From: Chlamydiota bacterium
GTDB taxonomy: Bacteria > Chlamydiota > Chlamydiia > Chlamydiales > Rhabdochlamydiaceae
DNA length: 64,000 nucleotides
Assembly: GCA_022614855.1 (NCBI GenBank)
Contig: JAKEHU010000036.1
Span: 1-64,000 of the forward strand
Direction: 5' to 3'
Position numbers and translations under genes: made by a program. How positions within the stretch are numbered: the stretch's first letter is position 1; each line of letters opens with the position of its first letter. Below are positions 51,841-61,553 of the stretch, piece by piece. The notes beneath the pieces were generated by a model. The model was not told the DNA's origin. It made no database searches and was given only the letters and a program-made list of their open reading frames with translations.

Positions 51841-54800
51841 TAAGAATAAATTTGGGCATTTCAATATTTCCCTGAATTGACAAAGAGAGAGGAGAATCTT
51901 CATCTCCTTTTCGTTTTCCAGTTTTTAAGAATAGATGGAGATTTCCATCAAAATCTAAATAGGAAGTGTGATCCGATTCCAAAGAATAGAGATATTTTCC
52001 ATTTGCACTTTCCATTGAACCCAGATGGGTAATTAGACATTTTCCATCTAGAAATTGGCATCTCAACTCTCCGCTAGGCGGGATGAGCTCATGGTCCATT
52101 TCTTTAGAAAGGTGTGCTGGTTTATTAGAGAAAGCAAATTGAAAAAAGCCCTGTCCTGTCCATGTTTTCACATCTCCTAATTTTCCCTGACATTTTTGGA
52201 ATTCTCCCTTCTTTACCATGTAGGGTTTTAAAGAGGATTCTGCTCCTTGAAGACGGGTGAGCAAACTTGGATTAAAACTTTTTACCACCATCTGTTCCAT
52301 TTCGAAAAACCATCCTCTTTCCTGAATTTTGACCAAAAAGATCTCACTCATTTTTACATTAATCGCATCATCTTTTATCAGTATATTGCTACAGAGAATT
52401 TTTTCTTTTTGTAGATGGATATCCATTTCTACCTTGCTAATCCCAAATCCTTGGACGCCGCAATTTTGTCCGCGCAATTTTCCTAAAAATTCCAAATTTC
52501 CCGAGGAATAGGCTATCCACTCACCATTCATTTCAAACCCTTCACTTAAGAAATTCCAATAACTGGCAAGATCAGGAGAAAAAATAGAGCCAATTTTTGC
52601 AATTTCTCCACGAATTTTCCCTGAAAAGAGCATCTTATCTTTTTCCTCGAGCTTCTTTTTTAATTGAAATTCTACTCCTTTTATCTTTCCCTCTACTGTA
52701 TCCAAGATCAGCTGCGAACCCTGCTCTAAATCAAAATATACTTTTATCTTCTCATCTCTATCTTTATCGGAAAGAACCAGTTTTCCTTTGGGAATATTTG
52801 CAGAAAAAAGATCCTCCATAAAAAGTTCAAAATTTAGAGAAGTCTGAGGAAGAAACCCTGCTACTTTAAACAATCCTTTTTCCAATCCACAGAGAAAATC
52901 TGCTTCAAAACCCTCCCCGGATGAGGGAATATTTTTTAGAAAGGGAGGAATAGTCTGTTTTTCAGAGATATTTTTTATAAAAGGAGAAGAGAGAAAAAGC
53001 TTTCCATTTCTCCCATGCCACAGTTTTGATTGATGAACATATTCTAAATGGTCCATCTGCAAATAAGAATTTTCAAAAGAAAGAAGAAAATCTCCTATAG
53101 CAAGGCCCACTTCTGGAGAATAGGCAATGCGTATTGGCTTATCGCTTTTGATCTCAAAAGGAAAAGGAAAAGAGGTACGAAAAAGGGAAGAAAGTTCTAA
53201 TTTCAAGAAAAAGTGGTTTGGATCAAAATCTATGGTTCCCTGCGAGCTTATGGATAGACCACCTACGTTTAATTCGCTCTCTGCAAAAGTAGATTGGCCT
53301 TGATTGAATTGGAGTGCCATTTTTAACAGAGCATCATTTATCTGAACCTGATCAAAAATCATCCTATCTTTTGCCTTTCTTCCAGAGAGGTAAAATTTTT
53401 TTAAGGGGTTTTCAAATAAATGGACTTTTTGACCCTCTACTTCAAAGGAAAAAAGCCCCGAAGAAAACGACCCCTTTGTTTTAAAGGAACCATGAATCGG
53501 CAAAGGAGTGGAAAGAGAGGTCACTCCCTGTAAAGTGGTGAAATCTTCAGATGCAACCCAATTGGATTCCATCAGAGATTGATCTCCTTTTTTAAGTAGA
53601 GCACGGATCTCCCAGTTTTTAGTAGAACCAAAAGAAATTTCCCCAAATGTTTGATAAGAGGGATTTCCAAAAAGGGAACCCTGAATTTTTTTGCACTCTA
53701 CCTCTCCAGAAAGCAAATTGATCTTTGGAGTGAATGTGCAATTTTCTAAAAAGAGGTTGCCGCTCACTCCAACTTTTTCGCATGCAAATGTACCCGACAA
53801 AAGACCATTTGCAGAATCGATTTGCATGAGAAGATTTCCTGTTAAATTCTCCAATTGGAGAGCGTGCTTTTTCTCTATAAATTTTACTTTCTTAAGGGGA
53901 ATCTCTACCTCCCATTTTTTCAATGAAGGAAAAAAAATGCATTTTGCACGCCCTTCATTTTTTAAAAGCATCGGATCTTTTTCCCCAAGATTTGCAATGG
54001 AAAGTCCAAACTGGTCATTTTCCAAATGAAGAAAATCGCTTTGCAGAGCTATTTGCAACTGCTTTCCATCAAAGGTTCCAAAAAGATCCACTTCGCCATC
54101 TTGAATTAACGGCTGCCCCCCTACAAAAAAATTGAGCAGAGGATGGTAGATTGTTTTTGTCAAGGAAGGAGATCGAAACCAAAAATCGATAACTTCGCTC
54201 CATTTTTCAGGAAAAATGGTCTTTGATTGGAGGCCAAATTGTAAGTTATCGGAAATTTCTGGAAATTGGATAGATCCTGCATATTCAAAATTCTCTTTCT
54301 TCAATTTCATTTGCATGGTTAATCCGTAGGGAAGATCAGTTTTAAAACTTTCTGCAAAAGAAGAATCGATCAAAGAAAGGGTTTGATTTAAAGGAGCGAT
54401 CATTTCAAGAGTGAACTCCCCAACCTTTTCCAGGCTAGGAGAAATTTTCCCAGAAATTTTAAAGCGATGAATATCGACCATTTTCTCTAGCTTGCGAAAC
54501 ATGAGTCGAATTTTTTCTCCTGAAGCCTCTTGAATGTCCAAATGCGAAAACTCTCCTTTTTTCCACCAACCCGTAAGTTTAGCGCTGCATTTTCCGCGAG
54601 CCATCTCCAATTCTTCCAGGTCAGGGTAAAGAGGTTGAAATAGTGTTTGGAAAATGAGAAATTGTTCAGCTAAGAGATCTTTGAAATCCGCCTGTACCAC
54701 AAGAGAGTTTTTCTCGGGTCTACAAAAGGAAAAAACGCTGGTAAATTGTCTTCCATTTTTATCCGATAACTCTGAGGCAAGATCTACCCAAAAAGAGCCA

Positions 54801-55843
54801 TCTTCATGCATCGCTCCACTTCCTTGGATATTTAAAGAAAATTGGGTAAGGGGTGTTGCAATTTCCCCTACAATCATCATCTCTGGATTTTTTTGCGGAT
54901 GAATGGTGAGATTTCCCTTCAAATGGGCAGCTTTCCAAAAATCTTTGAATTGAATTTCCCCTTCTAAAACTGCGACTTCTGCTTTTACATTTGAAAGAAA
55001 AATTGTAGGATCCATCTGTTTATTATCGAAAGGTCTTTGGCATATTGCCGCACCTTGCACTTGATCTGCTTTGATAAAAAAATTTTGATCTGGCCAATTG
55101 AGTGAAAAATTCTTTAATTGAAATCGCGAGGAGATCGTTTCAATAAATTTCGCCTTCATATCGCAAACGATTTTGCAATCAAATTGTATTTGACCATCTA
55201 GCTCTCCCTGAATGGGAAATCTCATGAGAGATTGCATTGTTTTGATTTCAATTTCACTGGCTTTAATATCTGCACAAATCTTTCCCTCTTTTTTGGAAAA
55301 TTGTGCCATTAAAAAAGGAAGATTCATCAAATTTGGGTCTCGAGAAACAGAGAGAATTCCCAAAATATCTGACTGGACATTCGGTGCAAAGGTAAAGTAA
55401 TACCGGTTTGAATTGGTTTGAGCGACACCATTTTCAATGAGAAGAGATGGCTTATAAAAGGAAACAGGAATGAAAAAAGGTGAAAAGGATTCATAGCGAA
55501 TCTCATTTTCTTTTCCATAAAATGTCAATTGAGGATGAACAAAGCGAAAGGTTGGTTCAAATTGCATTTTTTTCCAATTTAAGGAAAATTCCATCTCTAA
55601 AAAGTCCAAGGTCAAATCATAGCTTTTGTCCTGCATATGAATGGCTGAAATAATCCCTTTTTTGCCCTTCCAGCTCACCCTTTCATAGATATATTTATGT
55701 TCACTCGTTTTGGGAAAAAGAGAAGAGAGGTATAGATCTGCCCCCTTTACAAGAATTGTCTTTCGAAAGAGGAAAACCAAGGAAAAAAAAACGAGTAATC
55801 CAATTGAGAAAAAAAGGAAAATCTTCTTAAAAAAAGAGATCAT
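51818..55843 (-). CDS. Giant AsmA/TamB-like envelope protein (1341 aa)
   Basis: One N-terminal transmembrane helix (IFLFFSIGLLVFFSLVFLF) anchors an almost entirely beta-rich, periplasmic body of about 1300 residues with many short repeated strands (e.g. DGQIQFDCKIVCDMKAKF, SGKIRGEIAKIG). This layout is that of AsmA/TamB/YhdP-like proteins, which bridge the periplasm and move lipids to the outer membrane. The family assignment rests on layout; no single motif is decisive. gcvH overlaps its start by ATGA; comF-like gene overlaps its end. Confidence 0.62.
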   Translation of the reverse strand: MISFFKKIFLFFSIGLLVFFSLVFLFRKTILVKGADLYLSSLFPKTSEHKYIYERVSWKGKKGIISAIHMQDKSYDLTLDFLEMEFSLNWKKMQFEPTFRFVHPQLTFYGKENEIRYESFSPFFIPVSFYKPSLLIENGVAQTNSNRYYFTFAPNVQSDILGILSVSRDPNLMNLPFLMAQFSKKEGKICADIKASEIEIKTMQSLMRFPIQGELDGQIQFDCKIVCDMKAKFIETISSRFQLKNFSLNWPDQNFFIKADQVQGAAICQRPFDNKQMDPTIFLSNVKAEVAVLEGEIQFKDFWKAAHLKGNLTIHPQKNPEMMIVGEIATPLTQFSLNIQGSGAMHEDGSFWVDLASELSDKNGRQFTSVFSFCRPEKNSLVVQADFKDLLAEQFLIFQTLFQPLYPDLEELEMARGKCSAKLTGWWKKGEFSHLDIQEASGEKIRLMFRKLEKMVDIHRFKISGKISPSLEKVGEFTLEMIAPLNQTLSLIDSSFAESFKTDLPYGLTMQMKLKKENFEYAGSIQFPEISDNLQFGLQSKTIFPEKWSEVIDFWFRSPSLTKTIYHPLLNFFVGGQPLIQDGEVDLFGTFDGKQLQIALQSDFLHLENDQFGLSIANLGEKDPMLLKNEGRAKCIFFPSLKKWEVEIPLKKVKFIEKKHALQLENLTGNLLMQIDSANGLLSGTFACEKVGVSGNLFLENCTFTPKINLLSGEVECKKIQGSLFGNPSYQTFGEISFGSTKNWEIRALLKKGDQSLMESNWVASEDFTTLQGVTSLSTPLPIHGSFKTKGSFSSGLFSFEVEGQKVHLFENPLKKFYLSGRKAKDRMIFDQVQINDALLKMALQFNQGQSTFAESELNVGGLSISSQGTIDFDPNHFFLKLELSSLFRTSFPFPFEIKSDKPIRIAYSPEVGLAIGDFLLSFENSYLQMDHLEYVHQSKLWHGRNGKLFLSSPFIKNISEKQTIPPFLKNIPSSGEGFEADFLCGLEKGLFKVAGFLPQTSLNFELFMEDLFSANIPKGKLVLSDKDRDEKIKVYFDLEQGSQLILDTVEGKIKGVEFQLKKKLEEKDKMLFSGKIRGEIAKIGSIFSPDLASYWNFLSEGFEMNGEWIAYSSGNLEFLGKLRGQNCGVQGFGISKVEMDIHLQKEKILCSNILIKDDAINVKMSEIFLVKIQERGWFFEMEQMVVKSFNPSLLTRLQGAESSLKPYMVKKGEFQKCQGKLGDVKTWTGQGFFQFAFSNKPAHLSKEMDHELIPPSGELRCQFLDGKCLITHLGSMESANGKYLYSLESDHTSYLDFDGNLHLFLKTGKRKGDEDSPLSLSIQGNIEMPKFILNDNTSSN

Positions 55844-56205
55844 GGTGTTTTTGTGAATTCTGCATATTTTTCAAAGTTCAATAAGAGCTGCAATTGACTT
55901 AAATCTGCAAGATGAATTTTAAAAAGCCACCCTTGCCCTTCTGGATCTTTACTGATTAATGACGGATCTTCTAATAACTTTTTATTCACTTCTAAAATTT
56001 TTCCTGAGACAGGAGAATAGATATCTACAGCAGCTTTTGTCGATTCTAAAACGGCAACTTCTTCACCAGCAGTAACTTTTTTGCCAATGATAGGTAGCTG
56101 GGCAAATACAATTTCACCCAATTCCTTTTGAGCAAACGCAGTAATGCCAACAATGCCAAATTGTTTATCTACTTTAATCCATTCATGGGTTTCAGAATAT
56201 TTCAT
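55840..56205 (-). CDS. gcvH: Glycine cleavage H-like lipoyl protein
   Basis: 121-residue lipoyl-domain protein. HEWIKVDKQFGIVGITAFAQ and the lipoyl site ESTKAAVDIYSP (modified Lys) are classical GcvH motifs; LEDPSLISKDPEGQGWLFKI closes the fold. Genes for the other glycine-cleavage proteins are not in the window; in Chlamydia GcvH is also present alone (CT282, from memory) and may serve as lipoyl carrier. A lipoate ligase gene lies at 63176-63904. The ATG at 56205 was chosen because the family begins there. Confidence 0.93.
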   Translation of the reverse strand: MKYSETHEWIKVDKQFGIVGITAFAQKELGEIVFAQLPIIGKKVTAGEEVAVLESTKAAVDIYSPVSGKILEVNKKLLEDPSLISKDPEGQGWLFKIHLADLSQLQLLLNFEKYAEFTKTP

Positions 56206-56207
56206 TT

Positions 56208-56879
56208 TTATTCCTTCTGTAGAAAAAGGCTTGCCCAATAATGGGGTTCATGTTGAAGCATAAAGTATTTTGAAGAAAAGGTAAAATGGTTCGCCTCTTC
56301 TTGAAACAAATTAAATCTATAAGAAAATCCCAACCGATTAAAACTAGAAGGATCGTAGCCAAAGAGAATTTCAGATGGGATGAATGTTGAAATAAAGTAA
56401 TTCCTTCTATGAAACTCAGATCTTATCTCAATGCAATTTGGCTCTGCAACGGGGTGCGCATCTTCCGTTCTAAAATGGGTCATTTCTCTTGAATAGATTC
56501 CATCAACCGGTTCTAAAGTGATGACAAATTGATGGCAAAATTTGGTCAATAATTTCGCCTCTTTTAAATCTCTTGTATCAAAATAGAGCTCTATGCTGTC
56601 ACCTGCTCGAAAATTTGGGAAAAAACTCTGTTGAAAAGGCTTATCTACATAGGCCTGAAATAGTACCCCCTCTTCATTCCAAGCTAAAAAAGCCTCTATG
56701 AAATTTTTCTCTCCGAGAATTTTAGAAAACTCAGGTAATCTAAATTCTCTTCCCAATTTGGATTCAAGATCAATCTCCTTGATGTAGTGTATATCAAGAG
56801 AAAATTGAAAAAAATCCGCTGGAATTAAAGGAGGAGTTTCTTCTTGCAATAATTCCAAAATATTTTCTGTTTTCATCAA
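56208..56879 (-). CDS. Conserved hypothetical with CBM9-like fold (CT283-type)
   Basis: 223 residues, no signal peptide. The central segment, FEAFLAWNEEG-type strand followed by AGDSIELYFDTRDLKEAK, and a later YFISTFIPSEILFGYD resemble the carbohydrate-binding module 9-like beta sandwich (GDSVEVFID...). Chlamydia has a hypothetical gene next to gcvH (CT283, from memory). A sugar-binding function is not established because the protein appears cytosolic. It is two bases upstream of gcvH and seven downstream of a symporter gene, in a long - strand operon. Confidence 0.65.
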   Translation of the reverse strand: MMKTENILELLQEETPPLIPADFFQFSLDIHYIKEIDLESKLGREFRLPEFSKILGEKNFIEAFLAWNEEGVLFQAYVDKPFQQSFFPNFRAGDSIELYFDTRDLKEAKLLTKFCHQFVITLEPVDGIYSREMTHFRTEDAHPVAEPNCIEIRSEFHRRNYFISTFIPSEILFGYDPSSFNRLGFSYRFNLFQEEANHFTFSSKYFMLQHEPHYWASLFLQKE

Positions 56880-56886
56880 ACCTATT

Positions 56887-58317
56887 CTAAAGTTTTACTG
56901 GTTTTTTTGTTATTGACCAAGGCAAATAACGGCGTCCTAAAGAAATTCCTATATAGATGAATAGTGAAAAACTCGCACCAAAAGTAGCTGCAGAAAACAA
57001 GAGATCTTCATAATTTTGGATGGGATGATAGAGAATGAATCCTCCCCAAGAAATGAGACCACCAAATAAAGATCCCCAAGCAGATATGCTATTTGCTCCT
57101 TTCCAGAAAAGTGCAGCTGAAACAGGAATTAAGATGGCGACAAAAAGGGTTGCCCCTGAATGGACCATCAGATGGTAAATTGTCTGACCGCTTAAAGCCA
57201 AAATAAATGCCACAAGTGCAATGATCACATTTACTATACGAAGCAGCCGTATTTTTGATTTTTCATCTTTAAAAGACCAGATTTTAAGGAGAATGTTATT
57301 CGAGACAAGAGAGGTTCCTGCAAGCAAATAACCATCTGCCGTACTCATGATAGCTGAGAGAAGTCCACAAGCAAATAGTGCAAAGGCAATTGGCGATAGG
57401 TACTCTTTTGCAAGATATGGAATGAGTTGTTCGGGGTTCTCAAGATTGGGTAGGATATAGCGGCCCGCAATTCCCACAAAGAGGGGAACCAGTCCAAGGA
57501 GCATATAAATCCCTCCTCCGACAATGGCACTATAGCGAGCTACAAAAGGAGATCTACTCGCAATAGACCTCTGGATCAAATCTTGTCCCATGATGGCTCC
57601 AAGACCTGTCATAAAAATGCGTCCAAGATAAGATAGCCAATAAAATGAGGGACTCTTTTGTGGAAGAAGTGATGAAAATTCATGAGAGAAAACACGAAAA
57701 ACTTCATTGAGTTGAGGTACCTCTTTTAGACAAATAAAAAGAACCATCATCAGCCCAATGATAATTAAAAAAAGTTGGATAAAGTCCGTCAATGTCACCG
57801 CCCAAATTCCTCCTGATACGGTATAAATCACGACGATTAAAGAGCCGATAAAAATTCCAATTTCTGGGCTGACTCCTGGAAAAACAATGTGAAAAACGTA
57901 CCCCATAGCAACCATTTGCGATGCTAACGTTCCGATATAAAAAGGAATCATTAAAAAGGTAGAAATCTTCTCAAAAAGAGGCCCATAAGTATTGTGCAAT
58001 AAGTCTGAAATGGTGATCAAATGGAGTCGATGAAAGGGAGCCGCAAAAAAAAGTCCAGCGATGATTAAAGCAAGTGTGCATCCAAAAGGGTCAGCAATCA
58101 CCCCATAAAATCCTTGGGAATAAACTGTTCCTGAAACTCCCATACATGAACCAGCACCAAACCAGGTTGCTACAATAGTTGGCACCACCAGATAAAAAGG
58201 CATGCGACGTCCGGCAACTAAATATTCCTCCATCGTTTTAACGCGCCGACCTGATAAATAGCCGATAAAAATCATTAAAAAAAGATACAAGCTAATTACA
58301 AGGACAAATACAACCAC
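56887..58317 (-). CDS. Sodium:solute symporter (SSS family), second type
   Basis: 476-residue membrane protein with about 13 hydrophobic helices. GRRVKTMEEYLVAGRRMPF, then TIVATWFGAGSCMGVSGTVY and GLLSAIMSTADGYLLAGTSL (Na+-site helix) are SSS-family features. It is closer in pattern to the solute/panthothenate group than to PutP; substrate unknown. It is upstream gene of the - strand run CBM9-like/gcvH/AsmA-like/comF-like/lipoprotein with gaps of 7 bases or less, so its promoter probably drives them all. A 75-bp MITE is inserted just upstream. Confidence 0.86.
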   Translation of the reverse strand: MVVFVLVISLYLFLMIFIGYLSGRRVKTMEEYLVAGRRMPFYLVVPTIVATWFGAGSCMGVSGTVYSQGFYGVIADPFGCTLALIIAGLFFAAPFHRLHLITISDLLHNTYGPLFEKISTFLMIPFYIGTLASQMVAMGYVFHIVFPGVSPEIGIFIGSLIVVIYTVSGGIWAVTLTDFIQLFLIIIGLMMVLFICLKEVPQLNEVFRVFSHEFSSLLPQKSPSFYWLSYLGRIFMTGLGAIMGQDLIQRSIASRSPFVARYSAIVGGGIYMLLGLVPLFVGIAGRYILPNLENPEQLIPYLAKEYLSPIAFALFACGLLSAIMSTADGYLLAGTSLVSNNILLKIWSFKDEKSKIRLLRIVNVIIALVAFILALSGQTIYHLMVHSGATLFVAILIPVSAALFWKGANSISAWGSLFGGLISWGGFILYHPIQNYEDLLFSAATFGASFSLFIYIGISLGRRYLPWSITKKPVKL

Positions 58318-58338
58318 AAATCAATGTCTCTTTTTATT

Positions 58339-58413
58339 AGACCTCTTGCGTAACTAAACAAAATGAATAAACTGGTTCTTTTTATCCATTCTGTTTAGTT
58401 ACGCAAGAGGTCT
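58339..58413. mobile_element. 75-bp MITE with ATT target duplication
   Basis: Terminal inverted repeats of 33 bp with two mismatches (AGACCTCTTGCGTAACTAAA...), a 9-bp centre, and ATT directly repeated on both sides (58336-58338 and 58414-58416). The AGACCT-type ends resemble those of some IS5-family elements, which make short duplications. There is no coding capacity. It lies 21 bases upstream of the symporter gene. Confidence 0.8.
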
Positions 58414-58433
58414 ATTGGAAGAAAAATTTTACT

Positions 58434-58535
58434 AATCTGAGTTTTGCGTTGACTAGCTAGGGATGGGCAGTGATCTTGGAAAAATGGGCAAAAAACGCGA
58501 GAAAGTTCTATTGAAATAAACTCAAAACTCAGGTT
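58434..58535. repeat. Inverted-repeat pair after ppiD-like gene
   Basis: AATCTGAGTTTTGCGTT at 58434-58450 pairs with AACTCAAAACTCAGGTT at 58519-58535 (17 bp, two mismatches). Its right end is one base from the ppiD-like stop. The inside has ATGGGCA twice. It may be a diverged palindromic element or act as a terminator of the - strand gene. Confidence 0.5.
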
Positions 58536-58536
58536 A

Positions 58537-60825
58537 TTAAAACTGAATAGCATGAATAGCTTTTTTCTCATCTAACAGATCTAAAATATCTTTCATTAAA
58601 CATCTCTGTGCATCAATCGACAATTTTTCTTGCACTTTCATTAAATCTTCGTGAGCAAAGTTAGAATCATGAGATCTCGATACCAGTTTGAAAAAACAGG
58701 GGTTTTCAGAAGTGAAATTGGCCAAATTAGACCAACTTCCCTCTTCCATTTGAAAGGCTAAGTGATAGGAAGGAGCCATTTTGTCATTTCGAATAACTGT
58801 TTTAGCTGTCTTTACTAATTTCCATTGTTGATTAAAAGCAGCCATCCCTTCCCCTTGAATGAGCTGTTTTTCATCTACTCCCGCAATGAGTGCTTCTTTT
58901 GTTTTCTGCATATGCCTACAAAAGCGATGTTTCGCATATTCATCCAAGGAGATGCCCCCACTATTGTTAATTTCGTTTGCACAATGGGTTTCTATCGATT
59001 TTAACACATCTCGATAAAGAAGTGAACCAACTGCATCTTTTACCTCTTCAAGAGGCTTCCAAGATCCATCATCCATTTGAAATTTTTCTCCATCCTTTTT
59101 TCGTAAAAGAGGATAAGTCGCTTCAAAATGTTGATCCAATAACATTGCAAGAATTCCCTTTTCCTTGGCCTCTGCAAAAGAACAGATATTTTTTTCTTTT
59201 GTCTGTTCGATGACTTTAATTCGGTAAAATATTTTTTCATCTACAGTAAATCGAGAGAGAAAGGGATCATTTTTTTCTAGTAAAGCCAAAAATTCATTAC
59301 TGTCGATATTCGCTCCTAAAAATTCCTCTTGCCCCCTTAGAGAAATCCCTACTTTGACTTGATTGGGTTTTATTTTTCCAAGCTCCTGATCAATCCATTC
59401 AGGATGCTCTTCCACAATTTGCAACCTTGCAAACTGATCGATCTTTAATCTTGTCTCTGTGTCTATTTTTTCAAGAGCTTGTCTAATATCCTCTTTTGTT
59501 TTTCCCTTTTCAAGGGTAAGAACTGGAAAATTTTTTATCAGAACCTGAAAATGGGTCTCCTGCATCTCCCATTCCCATGTCTCTTTTAATGAAACCTGCT
59601 CAGCAATTTCCTCTTTTGTCACTTTTGAAAATTCCAGCACAAAATGTTTTTGAACGAGCTCAGGATAATGTTTCTCAATTTTTTCTATGGGGGAAAAAAC
59701 CTCTGGAAATTCTAATAATTTTTCCCCTTTTTCCCTTTCAGCAGTTGCATCGAGATAGAGTTCCAGCTGCAAAAGATCATGAAAATTAGAAAGAGTAAGA
59801 GATTTGGGCAATTCATAAAGGTGAATTTCTGCTTCTTCCCTTGAAAATTGGTAGAATTGATTTAAGGTTAAAGGGTCTAAAAAAACCCCCTCTCCGGTTT
59901 CATAAAACAGCCTTCTAAAATAGAGAATCTTTTGCCAGATTTTGATCGCTTTTTCCTCATCGATTCCCAGCTTTTTGATCCCTTGAAAAAGGTATTGTTT
60001 TGCCTCATCAAGGCTAATCTCTCTTTCAGAGATCTGTTTTTGCAGTGCCTTTTGTGCTTGCAATATGAGCTCTGCTTTTGCTTCTTCTAAAGAGACAAAA
60101 TATCCCTTTTGCTGAGCAAGAATGGCAGCATTGAAGATAAACTGGCCGAGAATTTGCAAGAATCTTGGACCCAACCAATCTCCCAAAGAGCGAAACCCAA
60201 ATAAGGAAAGGTCGCTTTGGATAAAATGAGGGTCTGGCTTTATCCAGGAATACTGGTTCATCTGATAGAGGAGAACCTGTTTGAGCATATAAGCTGGAAA
60301 CCTGCTTTGCGCCAAATAAAGCTTACACAAAAGATTGAAGTGAGAAATGTTCACCTCTTTTTCTGTCTCCTTTAACTCTTGGATCAATTTGGTTAACTCA
60401 GGATGGAATCGCTGCCAAACCGAATTTGCGCTGATAAAAGGGGCACTTGGATGAGCATAGGGAGTAAAATACTTAGCTTTTTTGATCCTCTCCTCGATTT
60501 CTGGTCGAATCCATTCAAAATATCTCTCTGCAAGCATAGAGGCTAGACTAGACGAGATAAAATCATGTTCAATGACACTATCACCCAATAGAATCAATCG
60601 ATTTTCCTGATCATTTTCCGTAGATTTAAGCAAATGGATCATCTGGTCTAAATCGCGCCGCGTCATGACAGATCCATCAATCGCAGGACCAATTGGCTGA
60701 TCTGGAATTTCCTCTTCTACATTTAAAAACGTGCTAAAAGTACCAAAAAAGGAAAAGGAGATGACTACCAGAATGGTAACAATGACGAAAAAAAACTTTT
60801 GATATCGGCGAAGGAACTGAAGCAT
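58537..60825 (-). CDS. PpiD/SurA-like periplasmic folding factor
   Basis: 762 residues anchored by one N-terminal helix (FFFVIVTILVVISFSFFGT), followed by IDGSVMTRRDLDQMI, which matches the SurA/PpiD N-terminal helical domain (the G..vt..d... pattern). The rest is a long helical/charged periplasmic region with repeated weak similarity but no clear parvulin PPIase motif, so it may be a chaperone without isomerase activity. Family call is by layout. The gene stands alone between a palindromic repeat and a divergent orphan. Confidence 0.68.
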   Translation of the reverse strand: MLQFLRRYQKFFFVIVTILVVISFSFFGTFSTFLNVEEEIPDQPIGPAIDGSVMTRRDLDQMIHLLKSTENDQENRLILLGDSVIEHDFISSSLASMLAERYFEWIRPEIEERIKKAKYFTPYAHPSAPFISANSVWQRFHPELTKLIQELKETEKEVNISHFNLLCKLYLAQSRFPAYMLKQVLLYQMNQYSWIKPDPHFIQSDLSLFGFRSLGDWLGPRFLQILGQFIFNAAILAQQKGYFVSLEEAKAELILQAQKALQKQISEREISLDEAKQYLFQGIKKLGIDEEKAIKIWQKILYFRRLFYETGEGVFLDPLTLNQFYQFSREEAEIHLYELPKSLTLSNFHDLLQLELYLDATAEREKGEKLLEFPEVFSPIEKIEKHYPELVQKHFVLEFSKVTKEEIAEQVSLKETWEWEMQETHFQVLIKNFPVLTLEKGKTKEDIRQALEKIDTETRLKIDQFARLQIVEEHPEWIDQELGKIKPNQVKVGISLRGQEEFLGANIDSNEFLALLEKNDPFLSRFTVDEKIFYRIKVIEQTKEKNICSFAEAKEKGILAMLLDQHFEATYPLLRKKDGEKFQMDDGSWKPLEEVKDAVGSLLYRDVLKSIETHCANEINNSGGISLDEYAKHRFCRHMQKTKEALIAGVDEKQLIQGEGMAAFNQQWKLVKTAKTVIRNDKMAPSYHLAFQMEEGSWSNLANFTSENPCFFKLVSRSHDSNFAHEDLMKVQEKLSIDAQRCLMKDILDLLDEKKAIHAIQF

Positions 60826-60893
60826 ATTCTTTTTAAAAATCCCTGATCATAGATGTTGGATAAATTATTTCCCAAGCCAAAAATCAAATCAAA

Positions 60894-61553
60894 ATGAGAT
60901 ACTGTTTGCACAAATCTTTTAAATTTAAAAAAAATCTTACTCTTATGAATATTCAATTTATTCTTTTATATAATCGTTATTATGTTTTACCAATAAAAAA
61001 CTTTAATGCAAAAATTTTTAATCTCCCTACAAAATTAGAAAAAATATCCGATATCTATAACGCCTCACAACAGAAAAAAAATGGGGAAGTAAAAAATGGC
61101 AAAAATGCACATGTCAAGATTGAATTGCAAATAGAAACGGAAAAACACATGGAAGAGGCAAAAGAATGCATTAACACGCTTAATAATAAAAAACCCAAAT
61201 TAAAGGAAAATTATATAAATGCTGGAGCAGCTGCCATAACTGTTCTTTTCACAGGAGCATTATTCATCACAGCAACTGCTTGGATAACGTTTAAAGTGGC
61301 AAATCGCATTTTAAAAATGAAACTCAAGGAGCCCTATTCTTCAATCCTATCTTTTATGACCGCGGCTTATTTATGTTCATTAGTCGCCAATCCATTTTTT
61401 ATCGCATTTAGATGGAATTGCATGATAAAAAATCATTATTTTACGTCTTACAAAACAATCAATGAATTAATTGCAAAAATGGAAGGAACATGCAAGGTAA
61501 GGAAACTAGTAAGCCTTAGCAAAGATGACCTTACGCCTACTCGGTCTTCCTGA
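60894..61553 (+). CDS. Two-helix membrane orphan protein (219 aa)
   Basis: Not recognised. A basic, Asn/Lys-rich N-terminal part of about 115 residues precedes two hydrophobic segments (AAAITVLFTGALFITATAWI and SFMTAAYLCSLVANPFFIAF) separated by about 30 residues: the bilobed arrangement seen in chlamydial inclusion-membrane proteins. It is AT-rich relative to neighbours. The start is uncertain (another ATG at 60945). Its 3' end overlaps the end of proS by 48 bases on the opposite strand. Secretion is a hypothesis only. Confidence 0.55.
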   Translation: MRYCLHKSFKFKKNLTLMNIQFILLYNRYYVLPIKNFNAKIFNLPTKLEKISDIYNASQQKKNGEVKNGKNAHVKIELQIETEKHMEEAKECINTLNNKKPKLKENYINAGAAAITVLFTGALFITATAWITFKVANRILKMKLKEPYSSILSFMTAAYLCSLVANPFFIAFRWNCMIKNHYFTSYKTINELIAKMEGTCKVRKLVSLSKDDLTPTRSS

